Source of the DNA: Phylloscopus collybita | Taxonomy: Eukaryota; Chordata; Aves; Passeriformes; Phylloscopidae | Assembly: GCA_027886175.1 (NCBI GenBank) | Contig: JAJNNQ010000016.1 | Location: 1,121,001 to 1,185,000 of the forward strand | Length of the DNA: 64,000 nucleotides | Direction: 5' to 3' | In this document: one piece after another, positions 1 to 10,879 of the stretch | Layout of the letters: each line of letters opens with the position of its first letter | Position numbering within the stretch: position 1 is the first letter of the stretch | Program-made: the position numbers and the translations under genes | Notes under the pieces: model-generated | Told to the model about the DNA's origin: nothing | What the model saw: only the letters and a program-made list of their open reading frames with translations | Database searches by the model: none

Positions 1-249
1 AACTGAAATAGCCTAAGCACTTTAAGTTTGGTCCCGCTCCATTACCATTCTCACACTTGTGTGCTTAAAAATAAAAACTTTTTTTTTTTTTTTTTTTTGC
101 TGTCAAGCTATAGATATCAAGAGCTGGAGTTTTGGGGCAGAAGTGCTAAGTCTGGGCTGGATGGTTTCCAGGAGGCAGCTCTTGGGGCTGGGGTGTGTCA
201 TTCTCACCTGATGGGGGGCATTGATCCACATCCCAACATCAGAAGGAGG

Positions 250-718
250 TGAAGCTGTCAGAGTGAGTCCAGAGCAGGGCCATGGCAGCGAGGGGAGGGC
301 TGGAGCATTTCTGTGAGGACAGCCTGAGAGAGTTGGGGTTGTTCAACCAGGAGAAGGGCAAGCTCTGGGGAGGCCTTGGAGCACTTTCCAGTACCTTGAT
401 GGGCCACAAGAGAGCTGGGAAGGGAGTTCTGGCTGGGACACGTGGTGATAGGACAAGGGAGGATGGCTTTAAACTGAAAGAGGTTGGGTTTAGGTTACTT
501 TCCAGGGAGAAAGTCCTTGTTGTGAGGGTGGTGAGGCCCTGGAAGGGGTTTCCTGAAGAACCTGTGGATGCTTTGTCCCTGGAAGTGTTCAAGGCCAGGC
601 TGGGTAGGGCTTTAAGCAACCACTTCACCTCAGAAGGTGTTTCAGCCCATGGCAGGGGGATTGGAACTAGGTGATCTTTAGGATCACTTCCAACCCAAAC
701 CATCCAGTGGTTCTATGG
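250..718 (+). mobile_element. CR1 LINE 3' fragment
   Basis: This is a 5'-truncated copy of the bird CR1 retrotransposon in plus orientation. It contains the usual CR1 3' landmarks in order: a 'gggctggagcatttctgtg' block, 'ttggggttgttcaacc', a 'cctggaagtgttcaaggcc' block, and the 'ggttggaactaggtgatctt' tail. It ends near 'ggttctatgg', a decayed form of the CR1 terminal octamer. The 130-codon open frame inside it lies in CR1 3' sequence and is not a host gene. A run of 18 T sits just before it at about 80–97. Confidence 0.9.
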
Positions 719-854
719 CTGACTCCCAGTCCAGCTTCGCCCAGTGTGCCTTTCCAGTTTGCTTTGTGGTGCAAACCCTCAGGACCCTTCACCGTCCCCA
801 GCTGCTGTGGGTGATGATGATGAGAGCCTGAAGCTCCTCATCCCTTTGCATCTC

Positions 855-966
855 CTGTGCCCTTGCTGTGCCGTGCCTGTGCCCGTGCCGTGCCCGTGCC
901 GTGCCGTACCCGTGCCGTGCCGTGCCGTGCCTGTGCCCGTGCCGTGCCCGTGCCGTGCCGTGCCGC
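855..966. repeat. CCGTG pentamer tandem repeat
   Basis: Imperfect tandem array of the pentamer CCGTG/CCGTGC (gtgccgtgcc… phase). It marks the left edge of a CpG-dense block of roughly 850–1,310. No gene is recognised in that block, and its open frames follow from the repeat. Confidence 0.85.
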
Positions 967-1061
967 TCTATCCGGGGCCGGACAGGTGAGCCCTTCGCTC
1001 CATCCCACCCCTAAGACGCGCGAGTGGGCGCGGTGCGGGCTGGCGGCGGCCCCGCAGCCGG

Positions 1062-1192
1062 GACAGAGCGGTTGATTAATCGCTGTTAATGAGGCCCCGT
1101 GCCGTAGCAGAGCCGTTCATTAATGGCAGTTCAGGACGCGCCGTGCCGGGGCAGGGCCGTGCGTTAATTGCGGTTAATTACGCGCCGCGCCG
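1062..1192. repeat. three degenerate 44-bp tandem units
   Basis: Three head-to-tail units lie at 1,062–1,104, 1,105–1,148 and 1,149–1,192. Each has a GC-rich opening (gcagrGCCGT type), then a TTAAT core followed by GC(a/g)GTT, and ends in CCGTGCCG or CCGCGCCG. Every unit carries an AT-rich TTAAT motif in an otherwise very GC-rich context. The units were aligned by eye. Confidence 0.7.
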
Positions 1193-1283
1193 CGCGCCGC
1201 ACTCGGCGGGCAATGCTGCCGCCTGGCGGGCCGGCCGCGCACTGCACCCGCGGGGAGCCCGCGCTGCCCCAACGGGAGCGCCA

Positions 1284-1860
1284 TCGTCGGCATCATCGGG
1301 ATCATCGGGATCATCGGGATCATGGGGATGGGATGATGGGGGATCATGGGGATCGTCGGGATCATCGGGATCATCGGGATCATCGGGATCATCGGGATCA
1401 TGGGGATGGGATGATGGGGATCATCGGGATCATCGGGATCATGGGGATGAGGATGGGATCATGGAGATCATGGAGATCATGGGGATCATGGGGATCATGG
1501 GGATCGGGATCATGGGGATCATGGGATCATGGGGATCATGGGGATCATGGGGATCATCGGGATCGGGATCATGGGGATCATTGGGATCATGGGGATCATG
1601 AGGATGGGATCATGGGGATCATGGGGATCATCAGGATCGGGATCATGGGGATCATGGGGATCATTGGGATCATGAAGATGGGATCATGAAGATGGAATCA
1701 TGGGGATCATCAGAATGAGGATGGGATCATGGAGATGGGGATCATGGGGATCAACAGGATCATGGGGGTGGGATGATGGGGATCATCAGGATGGGGATCA
1801 TCAGAATGGGGATTGGGATCATTGAGATGGAGATGATTGGATGGGGATCACTGAAATAGG
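1284..1860. repeat. GATCATCGG / GATCATGGG minisatellite
   Basis: A long array of 9–10-bp units (GATCATCGG, GATCATGGGG and variants) runs from about 1,284 and becomes steadily more degenerate toward 1,860. Because the unit is near 9 bp, several frames on both strands stay open and predict low-complexity peptides such as repeated Met-Ile-Pro or Asp-His-Gly. These are repeat artefacts. Confidence 0.95.
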
Positions 1861-2075
1861 GATTGGGAATGGGAGCAGAATGGGAAGGGGATCAGGACAG
1901 GGATGGGGATCACTGGGATGGGGAATGGGAAGGGGATGGGGATAGGGATGGGGATCACTGGGATGGGGAATGGGAAGGGGATGGGGATCACTGGGATGGG
2001 GATCACTGGGATGGGGAATGGGAAGGGGATCAGGAATGGGATGGGGTTCAGGATGGGAATGGGGGTGCACCACCC
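1860..2075. repeat. second, longer-unit minisatellite
   Basis: Directly following the GATCATSGG array is a related array built from 'gggatggggatcactg' and 'gggaatgggaagggg' modules. The composite unit is about 35–45 bp and is repeated roughly four times. The shared 'ggggatca' core suggests it derived from the neighbouring array. Confidence 0.85.
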
Positions 2076-3649
2076 AGCCCGTGTGGCTGCAGAGACGGTG
2101 CCAGCACCGCAGGCAGCAGCGTGGTCTCCATCTGTCTCTCTGCTTTTCCTGGGTGTTGGGGAGACGAGCGACCCCGGGGACCTCGTTATCCCCGTCAGCC
2201 CTGGTCCCTTTGCACAGGGCGCCTTGGCCAAGCGGATGGAGATCTGCTGGAGCCACGTCAGGCATTGCATCCCTGGCAGCTCCAGGAGCCCGGGGGGGCA
2301 GAGGGAACCAGCTCACCTGTGGTACAGCTGCCTCACAAGGCACTCCTCCTACCCAGTGTGTGGCAGGAGGAGTTGAAGGCACTGAAGGATGCACCTGGTT
2401 CACGCCGAAGCCAGGAGTGCCACCACAGCTGTCACCAGGAGAGATCATGGCAGGGATTTATTGGCATTTCAGCTCACTGAAAAAGGAGAGAAGGCTGCTG
2501 GCTGCAGGGCTGGGGTCTGTGTTCCCCGGTGACGCTGTGTGCCAACTGCCAAACCCCTAAAGACATCCAAGGGTTGTGCAGCTGGGACATTTGGGGGGGA
2601 GAAAAAGGCAAAGGAGAGGGAGGAACAGGACCAAGCTCAGATAAAATTTGTTTGGGATTTTTTTTTTTTTTTTCCAAAGCTGGGAGGGGAAATTGCTTCA
2701 TCATGAAATCACTAGACTGTGCCCAGAGAAACAAGACTCAGAGGAAGGAAAATAACTAGGAGGAGGTTCCCATTTCTAGATCTGAGTTAGTTTCTGTAGC
2801 AGAATATGAGTTTGGTTTATGTCTCAGTAACCCTCTCATGTGGAAACACTTGCTCAGGGCACGTGTCCAGGCACTGGTATTAAACTTTTGACACCTTTTC
2901 TAAGAAAGACCACAGATTTTAAGAAATTTTTTAGGTAAATCCCATTTCCATCCATCTTGCAGGGACAGAGCAGGTTTGGATCTTTCAAAATCTCCACCAT
3001 GCCATTTCAGTTCGGGCTGTCATTGAGCTAGTGCATATGGTAAATTTAATTAAAGAAGGGGGAGAAGCACTAGCATCCCTGCCAAATGTGGCTGGAGGCT
3101 TAAGTTCTGGCACAGGAGCCTGATGAACCCTCTCCAGCTCTTTCTTTCGTGCAGCTTGGGGCTGGGGAATTGAGCAGTGGGGAGTGTCAGCGCAGCCCAG
3201 CCAGCAGCGCTGGCGCGGGGCCTCGCTCACGGCCCGAGGGGTCCAGCCCGCACCGCCCAGTCCAGTTTGTCCATTTATCTTCTTCCTCCACAGAAGGCAC
3301 CGTTAAAGAGCTGCTGGCTGAAAGAGTGGCACTTAAGGTAGAGGAGGGAGAGAGGGAAAACAAAAAAAAAGGGCTCGGTTTGCTTGGAGCATCCCGCACG
3401 CGTACGTAGCGAGGCTGCCAGCTCCGGGGGCATCTCCCCTTGAGCTGTTCATGGTAGCCTGTGCTCACTTCCAGCTTTGCTTCCAAAATCCCTGAGTGTC
3501 TTGGCCACCCAGGTCTCATTTTAGCCCTTCCCTGACCCCCAAAGGGCAGGTTTCAGCGGTGAGCTCTGTGCTGCCGAGCACGGAGATCACCTCTGGCCGT
3601 GGCCCAGGCCCCAGGTGGCTTGGCTGACAGCTGCCCCGTGACCCCGTTA

Positions 3650-3750
3650 TTTATTAGAGCCAAACAAAGGACCCCGGAGCCACCGTGACAAACTGATTCG
3701 GCCCAACCCGCAGCGTGCAGCGGGAAGGTATAAAAGGTATAAATCTGTCA
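3650..3750 (+). promoter_or_regulatory. possible regulatory patch with tandem TATA-like boxes
   Basis: A short non-repetitive stretch contains 'gagccaaacaaagga' (forkhead/SOX-like core) followed about 50 bp later by two tandem TATA-like elements, GGTATAAAAGGTATAAAT at 3,727–3,744. No recognisable reading frame or transcript boundary follows. It could be a cryptic promoter, a conserved element or chance. Confidence 0.2.
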
Positions 3751-5129
3751 GGCCCGGACCTCCCATGTGCTAGTGCAAGGGCAGCAGGACCCAGGTGGAG
3801 CCTGCTTTTCCCCCCCATCTCCCAGGGAGAGGAGGCAGCCGTGGATCTGGCCAGGGGAGCAGCTGCTGCAGCGGAGCAGGGACCCCACGCACACGCGGGG
3901 CTTGAGCGCAGCTCCGGGGCTGCCCTCCCCAGCTGCTGCCCCTGGCTCCCTGGGCGCCTCCTCTCCTGCTCAGTCGCTTCATCCCTCCTCCACATCGTTC
4001 CTGCTCTGCCCTGCTCTCTGCCACCACCTCCTGAGCGTGGCCCCTCTGCATAAAGCAGGTCCCTGGGTCACCCTCCGTGCCCTGCCCTGTGCAGGTGTGG
4101 GCAAGGGGCCCTGCTGCCCCAGCACCTCTGCTGGGCACAGCCACGAGGGCGGGCACCAGGGCCCCTGCTGGGGCACTCTGGGCTCACTGACACAGACAGG
4201 AGACTTCCAGCTCGTTCCCAAGTCGTGGAGTGTTTTTTTTATGGTTTTCGACCCCAGTTGCCAACTGAGTCATGTTCAAGAATTCAAGAGTGGTTGGTTA
4301 TGCTGAGAAGTTATGTGGTAATTGGTCTATGGTTGTTGGCCTGTGTCTGTGTCCGAGGAGGTGCTGTCACAATGGAGCAGGAGAGGAAGGGATGAGGAGC
4401 ACTTGCTCCGTCTGCGGGAACAGTCCGGGGTGTCTAAGAACTGGGCTTCAGGGAGGCTTTGGTTTTGGCAACTTCCTTTGGCTTGTGTTCCCTTAAAAGA
4501 GGATGTTGGGCCATTTGGGCAATGCTTTTGGTTTGGTTTTTTGGTGTTTTGTTTTTTTTTTTTTTCATAAGTTGAGGGAAGAAGTTCAGGGGATTTTTTT
4601 AGGGAAAAAAAAAATCCTGTCCTGGTTCTGATTATGGAGCTTATGAGCACACACATTACATTGAAACGTAGATGTCCCACTGTTATCCATGTGAATATGG
4701 GGCTTAATAAGGAGATGCCATTTTCACCCAAGCCCAGCAGAAACAAACCTACTTTATGAGAGGTTTATCATTCCCCATCCTTGGCTGGGACTGCTGCTTG
4801 ACCCCAGGAGCAATTACGTTTTCAGCTGTTATGGGAACCTGATCTGGGATCCCTGTTGTTTCTAACACTCCTACATACATGCTCTTTTTCCATCAAGAAG
4901 TTACTGTAAACTCTCTTCTTGGTGCAGGGAAGACAGAGCCCAACACTTCCCTCCAAGCAGAGGAAGATGGATATAGTGTCAGGCTCAATTAGATCCAATT
5001 GTGGTGGCTTTCCCTAAAGCGAACAATGCAGCTTTTGTGAATGGACTCCCAGCAGAAAGCTTGGAAGTCTTGGAAAGGAGGGAACAGAACAACACACGCC
5101 CCAAAGTCCTGACCCTGCGATAGTCCAGG

Positions 5130-5880
5130 CCCTTAGGAGGCAGAAGAGATGGTGTTTGTTTTTAAGAGGGCCGGAGTCAGGCACTCCTTTCCCCTTATGA
5201 AACGTAAAAGAGGTGAGAGGTGGGCAGAGCTGGCAGCAAGAGTCCAGCCTCGGCCAAAACACCTGCGGGATGCAGGGGCCGAGCAGGGCAGGCAGGTGCG
5301 GGCACCGAGGGCATCTCCTCCGGGCGGGCATCCCACCTGGGGCAGCGCCCGGCCCCGGCCGCTGCTGCTGCGGCGGGGAACAAAGTGGCCTGCTCAGCGC
5401 TGGAAGTGCTTAAAATGCAAATGTACAGGAACTTCAGACCATCCCCCCCCCCCCTCCCTCCTCCTCGGCGCAGAGGAAAGCAGCTTAAATACAGCCAGGC
5501 CTGGAGAGGAATGTTAAAAAGAAGGGGAAGAATCGCCCTCCTCCTTTCCATAGGGACCCGGGCCCGGCCAGATTGAGTATGCATGACTGAGCAAGCAAGC
5601 AAGGACAGCTCCTCTTTTAACTTTGCTGAACAATGGCTCTGCCTCCTTCCACCATTTCGCATTCCCCCTCCTTGGAGGCAGGAAGGGGGCAGCGGGCAGG
5701 CGAGCCCCGCCGCCGGCCTGGGGGAGCCGGGCTTTGTGCCTTGCCCTATAAACACCGCTTAAGCTGCACCGCCAGCGACAATAAAACACCCCACGGCGGG
5801 CAGGCTAAAAAGGGACCGCAGCGGGTTAAAAGTCATAACGTTGAGGAGAAAGATTATGGTGGAGGACAAAGGACACCTTA
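5130..5880. promoter_or_regulatory. possible regulatory element, OCT/SOX/TEAD-like sites
   Basis: A GC-richer, non-repetitive island between AT-rich flanks. Visible motifs are a perfect octamer ATGCAAAT near 5,416, SOX-type AACAATGG near 5,629, AACAAAG near 5,380 and two GGAATG/CATTCC TEAD-type sites near 5,507 and 5,660. No coding sequence is recognised. The assignment rests on motif density only. Confidence 0.25.
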
Positions 5881-5888
5881 GATTATTC

Positions 5889-5930
<42 letters not shown>

Positions 5931-6469
5931 ACGGTCCCACTTTTTACTTTAATCTTCGGCTAGGCAGTGGAAATCAAGCAAGGCGTTTCAGATTTCCCAG
6001 CTTTGCAAGGGCACGGGGTTTCTTTGGTGGTGGTCACCGGTGGGAAACGTTTTTATTTGATGGGTCTTCCATTAAATAAATACAGTTTAACTAACTAAAA
6101 TATCCTGCACGGTGCAATTTAGCTGGAGTTTAAGAGAATTAAGAAACACAGGCCCTCTTCCCCCGCTCTCAAATGCTGTCCTCTGTCACCAAGCAGTGGA
6201 TTTCAGCACTTTGGGTTTGCCTGCCCTCAGCCTCAGCTGACACTTCCCATCCGCGGGCAGCTGCAGGGGGTTGGTTTGTTTGTCCCCAGGGATGCTGCCA
6301 GCACCCTTCACTGCTCCAAACCCCCGGTGGTGATGTTCCTGAGCAGCCTGCAGAGGAGGCACCACGCTCCCTTCCCTTCCCTTTCCCCACCACGTCCCAC
6401 CCGTCCCAAACCCAACACGTCTTCAATAAGCACAGACAACACAGGTACGGCTTTTTTTTTTTTTTTTTT

Positions 6470-8874
6470 TTCAAAAACATACTTCATATTTCCTCTTTTA
6501 TTATATAAATATGTTTAACCTTTTACTGTAAGAATATAAAATGTTTTAAGAGGATCTTTGTTATTTTTTTTTTTATACAAATTCACAAACAGTACAATTA
6601 ATCCATAGGGGGGGGGTCTCGGGGTTTGCGTTAACTCCGTGGTCTGGCCTGTTGTTGTGGAGGATTGGAGATTTGGAACAGATAAGCAAAAAAAAAGCCA
6701 AGATATTGTAAAAAAAAAAATAAAATAAAAATCGAAACAAAACGAAAACAACCCCCAAACTTACTCTTCCTCTTTCAAATAATAATTAAAAAATAATCTA
6801 AAGACCCAGCTCCATTTTATTGACAGAACAGAGATAAGACAGATGAACTTCAGTCTCCTCCCCTTCACATGGCAGCCCTGGGGCCTGTAGGCCAGCTCTG
6901 CTCCTCTCCACCTACAAACAGGAAGCCTGGCATAGTGACCTTTTGTAGGTGGCTTAGGAGGGGAAGGGAAAACATTTGCATATATCCATATATATCATTT
7001 AAAAAAAAAACAAAAACAAAACAAACTTGCATTTTACACATTTCTGTTAACAGTAGCCCAATCCTCAGCGTGGATTCTCACTTGACATATTTGTGCTAGA
7101 AGAGTAAAAATGCAGAAGCACAGTTTGGGTCCCCAGTTCCCAGTGAAGAGGGAGGGAGAGGCACAACCAGAATGTGAAGGTGGGACACAGTAGGGTAAGC
7201 CTAAAAATTAAAAATTAAAAAAAAAAAAAAAAATTAAAAAATAGGGGTGGGGGTGGAGGAGGGGCAAAAATAAGAACAAACCCAAGGGGCATTATTCCAG
7301 TCTAGGCACAAAAATGTTTCAGTCTCAAAATCTCTTTCCTGTAAGAATTCCAGGGCTTTTGAGGAGGGGGGAGAAAAAAAAAAGTAACAAATTAAAACGA
7401 GGTAGCCAGACATCATATATATATTTATATATATAGAATATATTCAGCAGAAAAAAAATGTACTTAAAAATCCACAAGAACAGCAACTTCATATGTCTTT
7501 AAAAATAAAACCATGTAAGAAAATGAATACTGTAAAGGGGAGAATGAGTGAGGAAAACTGGGATCAATTACAGGATGTAAGCAAGGGATAGATGGGAGAG
7601 TAAGAGGCTGTTTTTGTAGCAGTAATTTTTTTTATGCATTTCAAAATAAAAACAGGTCACAGTATCTCAAATGAAGCAGAAATTAAGCTGGAGATTCTTC
7701 CTCATGTCCCCCAGGTAGAGGGGAGCTAGAACTGCCTTCTACCTGCTCACCCCCAACCCAGAGAGGAATGGATATGTGGCTGGATATGTCTATCGCTGTT
7801 GCCAAGGAGGAGGAGGGGAGAAAAAGAGAGAATGATGGAAGGGAAGACAAGTCTCAGTAACTCTCAGGGTCCCCCAGTGCACAGGAAGGCTTCAGTGAGT
7901 GGGGTCTGTGTGCAGTCCCCACAGAGACAGGAGAAGGAGGAAATGATGTATTCATCTCCAGTGGAGACACGGGGAAGAGAGCATGGAGTGCCTGGACTTT
8001 TCCATTGCCCATAGTGCAGGATGACACAGAACCACACTGACAAAAGGGGAGGCTGGAGCTATCGCTAGTCTCAGTGCAGTGGAGAACTGGAATAGTGGGA
8101 GGCTGTATCCACCCACAGCAGAGAATAACATGAAACTGGAGACTGAAGAGAGATTTAAAAGGGGGAAAAAAAAAAAAATCAATGTACCTAGGGAGCAGTA
8201 TTTCTGTCACAAACGTGTTGACAGGGGAGGGGCAAGCACAGAGGTGGAATGGTTGTTTTATCCAAAGCTGTGGCTGTGCCCAGCGCTGGGTGGCTGGGTA
8301 CACAAGTGTAGCTAGGAAGCCTTTTCTGCTGTTGCTATTTTTTGTTCCCATCTCCATTCCCACTCTCCTTTATATAAACCAAAAATAATCTATTGTGAAT
8401 ACATGGCAGCACAAGGGTCTTTCTTTATCCATCCTTTAGTGCTCGAGGGGATGGAATGTGGGAGTGGGGATAAAGAGGGGTGTCTCTAGCCCCAGTGCAT
8501 AAGAGTGTGGGCTTCTACCTCTTCCGCAGGGAAGGATGCTGTGGGAAGGGAGAGCTCTGTCTCCCTAGCACGGAGCTTGAGGCGTGACCTGGAAAACGGA
8601 TAGGTGCTTTCTCTCTGTCCTCCTGCTCCCCCTTCCTCCTCCTCCTCCTCCTCCTCCACAGCAAGGATAGGCAGGCAGCACAGAAGGGTCGAGGATATAC
8701 CCTCGTTCTCTGTGCTCCTCCCTGCGGTGCCAGAGTGCGTGGGTGGCATGTCTCTGTGCATGCCCCTCTCTCTTTCTCTCCTCCTCTGCAGCAGTCAGTC
8801 AGTCAGTCAGTCAGTCCGTGAGTCCCTCCAGAGGAGACGGGAGGTCTCGGGGCACCCTCCTCCTCCTCCTCCTC
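6470..8874 (-). other. FBXL14: probable FBXL14 3'UTR / retained intron
   Basis: Directly downstream of the FBXL14 stop codon (reading toward lower coordinates) is about 2.4 kb free of recognised transposons, as expected for a long 3'UTR. Minus-strand AATAAA signals occur at 6,816–6,821 and 6,497–6,502, with another at 6,052–6,057. The stretch holds A/T-rich runs and three short tandem repeats near the stop: (CCT)n at about 8,634–8,658, (AGTC)n at about 8,794–8,816 and (CCT)n at about 8,856–8,872. The true 3' end is not proven. If the donor at 8,878 is used, part of this would be intron. Confidence 0.5.
6497..6502 (-). terminator. candidate FBXL14 poly(A) signal
   Basis: Minus-strand AATAAA in an AT-rich context, about 2.4 kb past the stop codon. 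A second AATAAA at 6,816–6,821 is an alternative. In the minus-strand sense an A-rich tract follows about 25 nt downstream. Confidence 0.35.
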
Positions 8875-8881
8875 TCACCTG
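8873..8881 (-). promoter_or_regulatory. splice donor overlapping FBXL14 stop codon
   Basis: In the minus-strand sense the sequence reads GAG AAG GTC AGG TGA GAG, and the stop TGA lies within CAG|GTGAGA, a near-perfect 5' splice site. Splicing would end the exon at position 8,879 and replace the last residue and the stop with a downstream tail. Reading through yields the 400-residue protein. This fits two known mammalian C-terminal isoforms. The acceptor exon is not identified in this window. Confidence 0.6.
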
Positions 8882-10077
8882 ACCTTCTCGCTCTCAGTCA
8901 TTTCCCAAAGTCCCAGGTTGAGCACCTTGAGGCAGGGCAGCTGGGTGATGCGCTCCAGGCCCCGCTTGGTGATGCGGGTGCAGCCGTAGAGGTCGATGCC
9001 CGTGAGCTGGCTGAGGTGCTCGGCGATCAGCTCCAGGCCCTTGTCGGTGATGCGGACGCACTGGCCGATGTTGAGGGTGCGCAGGCCGTGCATCTGCCGC
9101 ACCATGCGGTTGATGCCCTCGTCGCTGATGTGGCAGGAGCAGAGGGACAGCGAGCGCAGCCCGTCCAGGCCCTGCGCGATGTAGGCCAGGCTCTGGTCGC
9201 CCACCTTGTCGCAGAAGGAGACGTCGAGGCCGGAGAGGCGCAGGCTGCCCATGGCCAGGTGCATGATGCCCGTGTCGCTGATGTTGTCGCAGGAGCGCAG
9301 GTTGAGGCTCCGCAGGCTGCTCATGTGCGACAGGTGCAGCAGCCCCGCGTCCGAGATGCCCCCGCAGAAGCTGAGGTTGAGCTGGCGGAGGCGGCCCAGC
9401 CCGCGGGCCAGGTGCTTGAGCGAGAGGTCGCTGAGCTTCTGGCAGTCCTGCAGCGTGAGCTGCTCCAGGCCCAGGCAGCCCTCGGCCGCGCTGCGGGTCA
9501 TGCCCGCCAGGTGCCCGATGCCCACGTCGGAGAGGTGCCGGCAGGAGCGCAGGTTGAGGCTCTTGAGGCGCTGCAGGCCCCAGGCGATGAGCAGGAGGCC
9601 GGTGTTGGTGATGTTGCTGCAGCCCCCGAGCTCGAGCACCTCCAGGCCCTTGAGGTACTGGGCGATGCGGCCCAGGCTGCTGTCCGTGATCTGCTTGCAG
9701 AGGCTCAGGTTGAGCGAGCGCAGGGAGCTGATCTCCGCCACGAAGGCGTGGCTCAGCCCGTTGTCGGTGAGGTTGTAGCAGCCGCTGAGGTTGAGGCTCT
9801 CGATGTCCGCCATGCCCTGGACCACGTAGCTCAGGCTGCGCCGCAGCGACAGGATCTGCACCCGCCGGATGCCCCGCGCCGCCAGGCTGGGGAAGAGCGA
9901 GGGGTTGGCGCGGCGCAGGTGCAGCTTGGCCTCCACGCCCCGCCACACCGAGCGGTGGTAGGCGGCGTCCCGCCAGGCCGTGCACACCTGCGCCGCGCGG
10001 CCCTTGTCGCGCACCTCCAGGTACCCGAAGATCATGGCCAGCAGCTCGGGGAACAGGCACGAGATGTGCGTTTCCAT
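8875..10077 (-). CDS. FBXL14: F-box and leucine-rich repeat protein 14
   Basis: FBXL14 is the substrate-recognition subunit of an SKP1–CUL1–F-box ubiquitin ligase. The family is known to bind and promote degradation of SNAIL1, SLUG and TWIST. The open frame gives 400 residues. An N-terminal F-box spans about residues 2–48 (LFPELLAMIFGYL core, then CTAWRDAAYHRSVW). A long run of AMN1-type cysteine-containing leucine-rich repeats follows from about residue 92 to 390, with repeated 'LNLSGCYNLTDNGL'-like units. The protein is almost identical to my memory of mammalian FBXL14. It starts METHISCLF, with G at −3 and G at +4 of the ATG. The whole frame lies in one GC-rich exon. The end, …SEKVR-stop, matches the 400-residue mouse form; the human form of about 418 residues uses a spliced alternative tail. 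The synteny with WNT5B supports the identity. Confidence 0.97.
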   Translation of the reverse strand: METHISCLFPELLAMIFGYLEVRDKGRAAQVCTAWRDAAYHRSVWRGVEAKLHLRRANPSLFPSLAARGIRRVQILSLRRSLSYVVQGMADIESLNLSGCYNLTDNGLSHAFVAEISSLRSLNLSLCKQITDSSLGRIAQYLKGLEVLELGGCSNITNTGLLLIAWGLQRLKSLNLRSCRHLSDVGIGHLAGMTRSAAEGCLGLEQLTLQDCQKLSDLSLKHLARGLGRLRQLNLSFCGGISDAGLLHLSHMSSLRSLNLRSCDNISDTGIMHLAMGSLRLSGLDVSFCDKVGDQSLAYIAQGLDGLRSLSLCSCHISDEGINRMVRQMHGLRTLNIGQCVRITDKGLELIAEHLSQLTGIDLYGCTRITKRGLERITQLPCLKVLNLGLWEMTESEKVR

Positions 10078-10879
10078 CGCACGCCCGCCCGCGCCCGGCC
10101 GCCCCCGCCGGCGCCGCGCTGCTGCCCCTCGCCGCCGGGCCCGGCCCGCTTCCGCCCGGGGCCCGCCCGCCTTCCGCTCCGCGCCGCGCTCCTCCTGCCG
10201 CCGCCGCCGCCCTCACATCGCCGGCGCGGGCGGCGCGGGAGACGCTACTGCGCGACCGCCGGCCCGGCCCCGCCGCCTCTACCGCCGCGCCGGGCGGGCC
10301 GCGCCGCTGCCGCCGCCGCGCTGCTGCCGCGGCCGCGCCGCCCCGCGCCGCATCCCGGCGGGCGCGCCCCGGCGGCGGCCCCCGCGCCCCGTGCCCAGCG
10401 CCGGCCGCCGAGCCCCGCCGCCGCCGCCGCCGCCTCCCTTTGTCTCCGCGCTGCCGCCGCTCACAGCCCGCGGCCCCGCGCCGCCCGCATCCCGCGCCGG
10501 CGGTGAGGCAGCGAGGCCAGGGGGTGGCGCGGCCCGGCCCGGCCCGGCCCGGCCCGCCCGCCGCCGGTACCGACTCCGCCGCTCCGGGCCCGCCCGCTCC
10601 GCTCCGCGCCGCGCGCTGCTGGGCCCGGCGCCGCTCCGGCCCGCGGGAGGGGGGGAGGCGCGGCCAGGCGCGGGGGGAGGAGGCAGCCGGGGAGGAGGCG
10701 GCGCGGGGCCGGGCCTGTTTCCCCCGCCCGCTCCCCCCCGCGCCGCTTGCGCAATGGTACGGTCCGGAACACGGCGAGCCGTCGCCCTGGAAACAGCGCG
10801 GGCCGCGGGGCGCCCCCGCCGCTGCCGCCCAGCGCCGCCGCTGGGGGCGCCACCTCAGGCCCGGGCCCGGCCCGAGCGG
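10078..10879 (-). promoter_or_regulatory. FBXL14 CpG-island promoter and 5'UTR
   Basis: Extremely GC- and CpG-rich DNA continues upstream of the FBXL14 start codon, without a TATA box. Short tandem GGCCC units lie at about 10,527–10,556, and 'gcttgcgcaatgg' (C/EBP- or NRF1-like half sites) at about 10,745. This is a typical housekeeping CpG-island promoter. The large open frames on both strands here are by-products of low AT content. The transcription start cannot be placed from sequence alone. Confidence 0.7.

Larger units (their letters stand above)
2076..6470. other. intergenic DNA downstream of FBXL14
   Basis: No gene is supported here. Noted contents: T-rich runs near 2,660–2,675 and 4,549–4,566, and an uninterrupted T run at 5,893–5,926. 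Two GC-richer patches at about 3,640–3,760 and 5,130–5,880 are listed separately as possible regulatory DNA. Open frames of 70–190 codons occur on both strands with no recognisable domain, and many lie opposite each other. Confidence 0.6.

Noticed and set aside
1089..2448. Long frames encoding repeated Asp-His-Gly, Met-Ile-Pro or Pro-His-Pro peptides
   Set aside because: They follow from the 9–10-bp minisatellite and its neighbour, open on both strands.
8743..10506. 587-codon plus-strand open frame opposite FBXL14
   Set aside because: It is the antisense shadow of a GC-rich leucine-rich-repeat exon; the peptide is low-complexity (Ala/Glu/Val/Gln) and the minus frame is a clear FBXL14.
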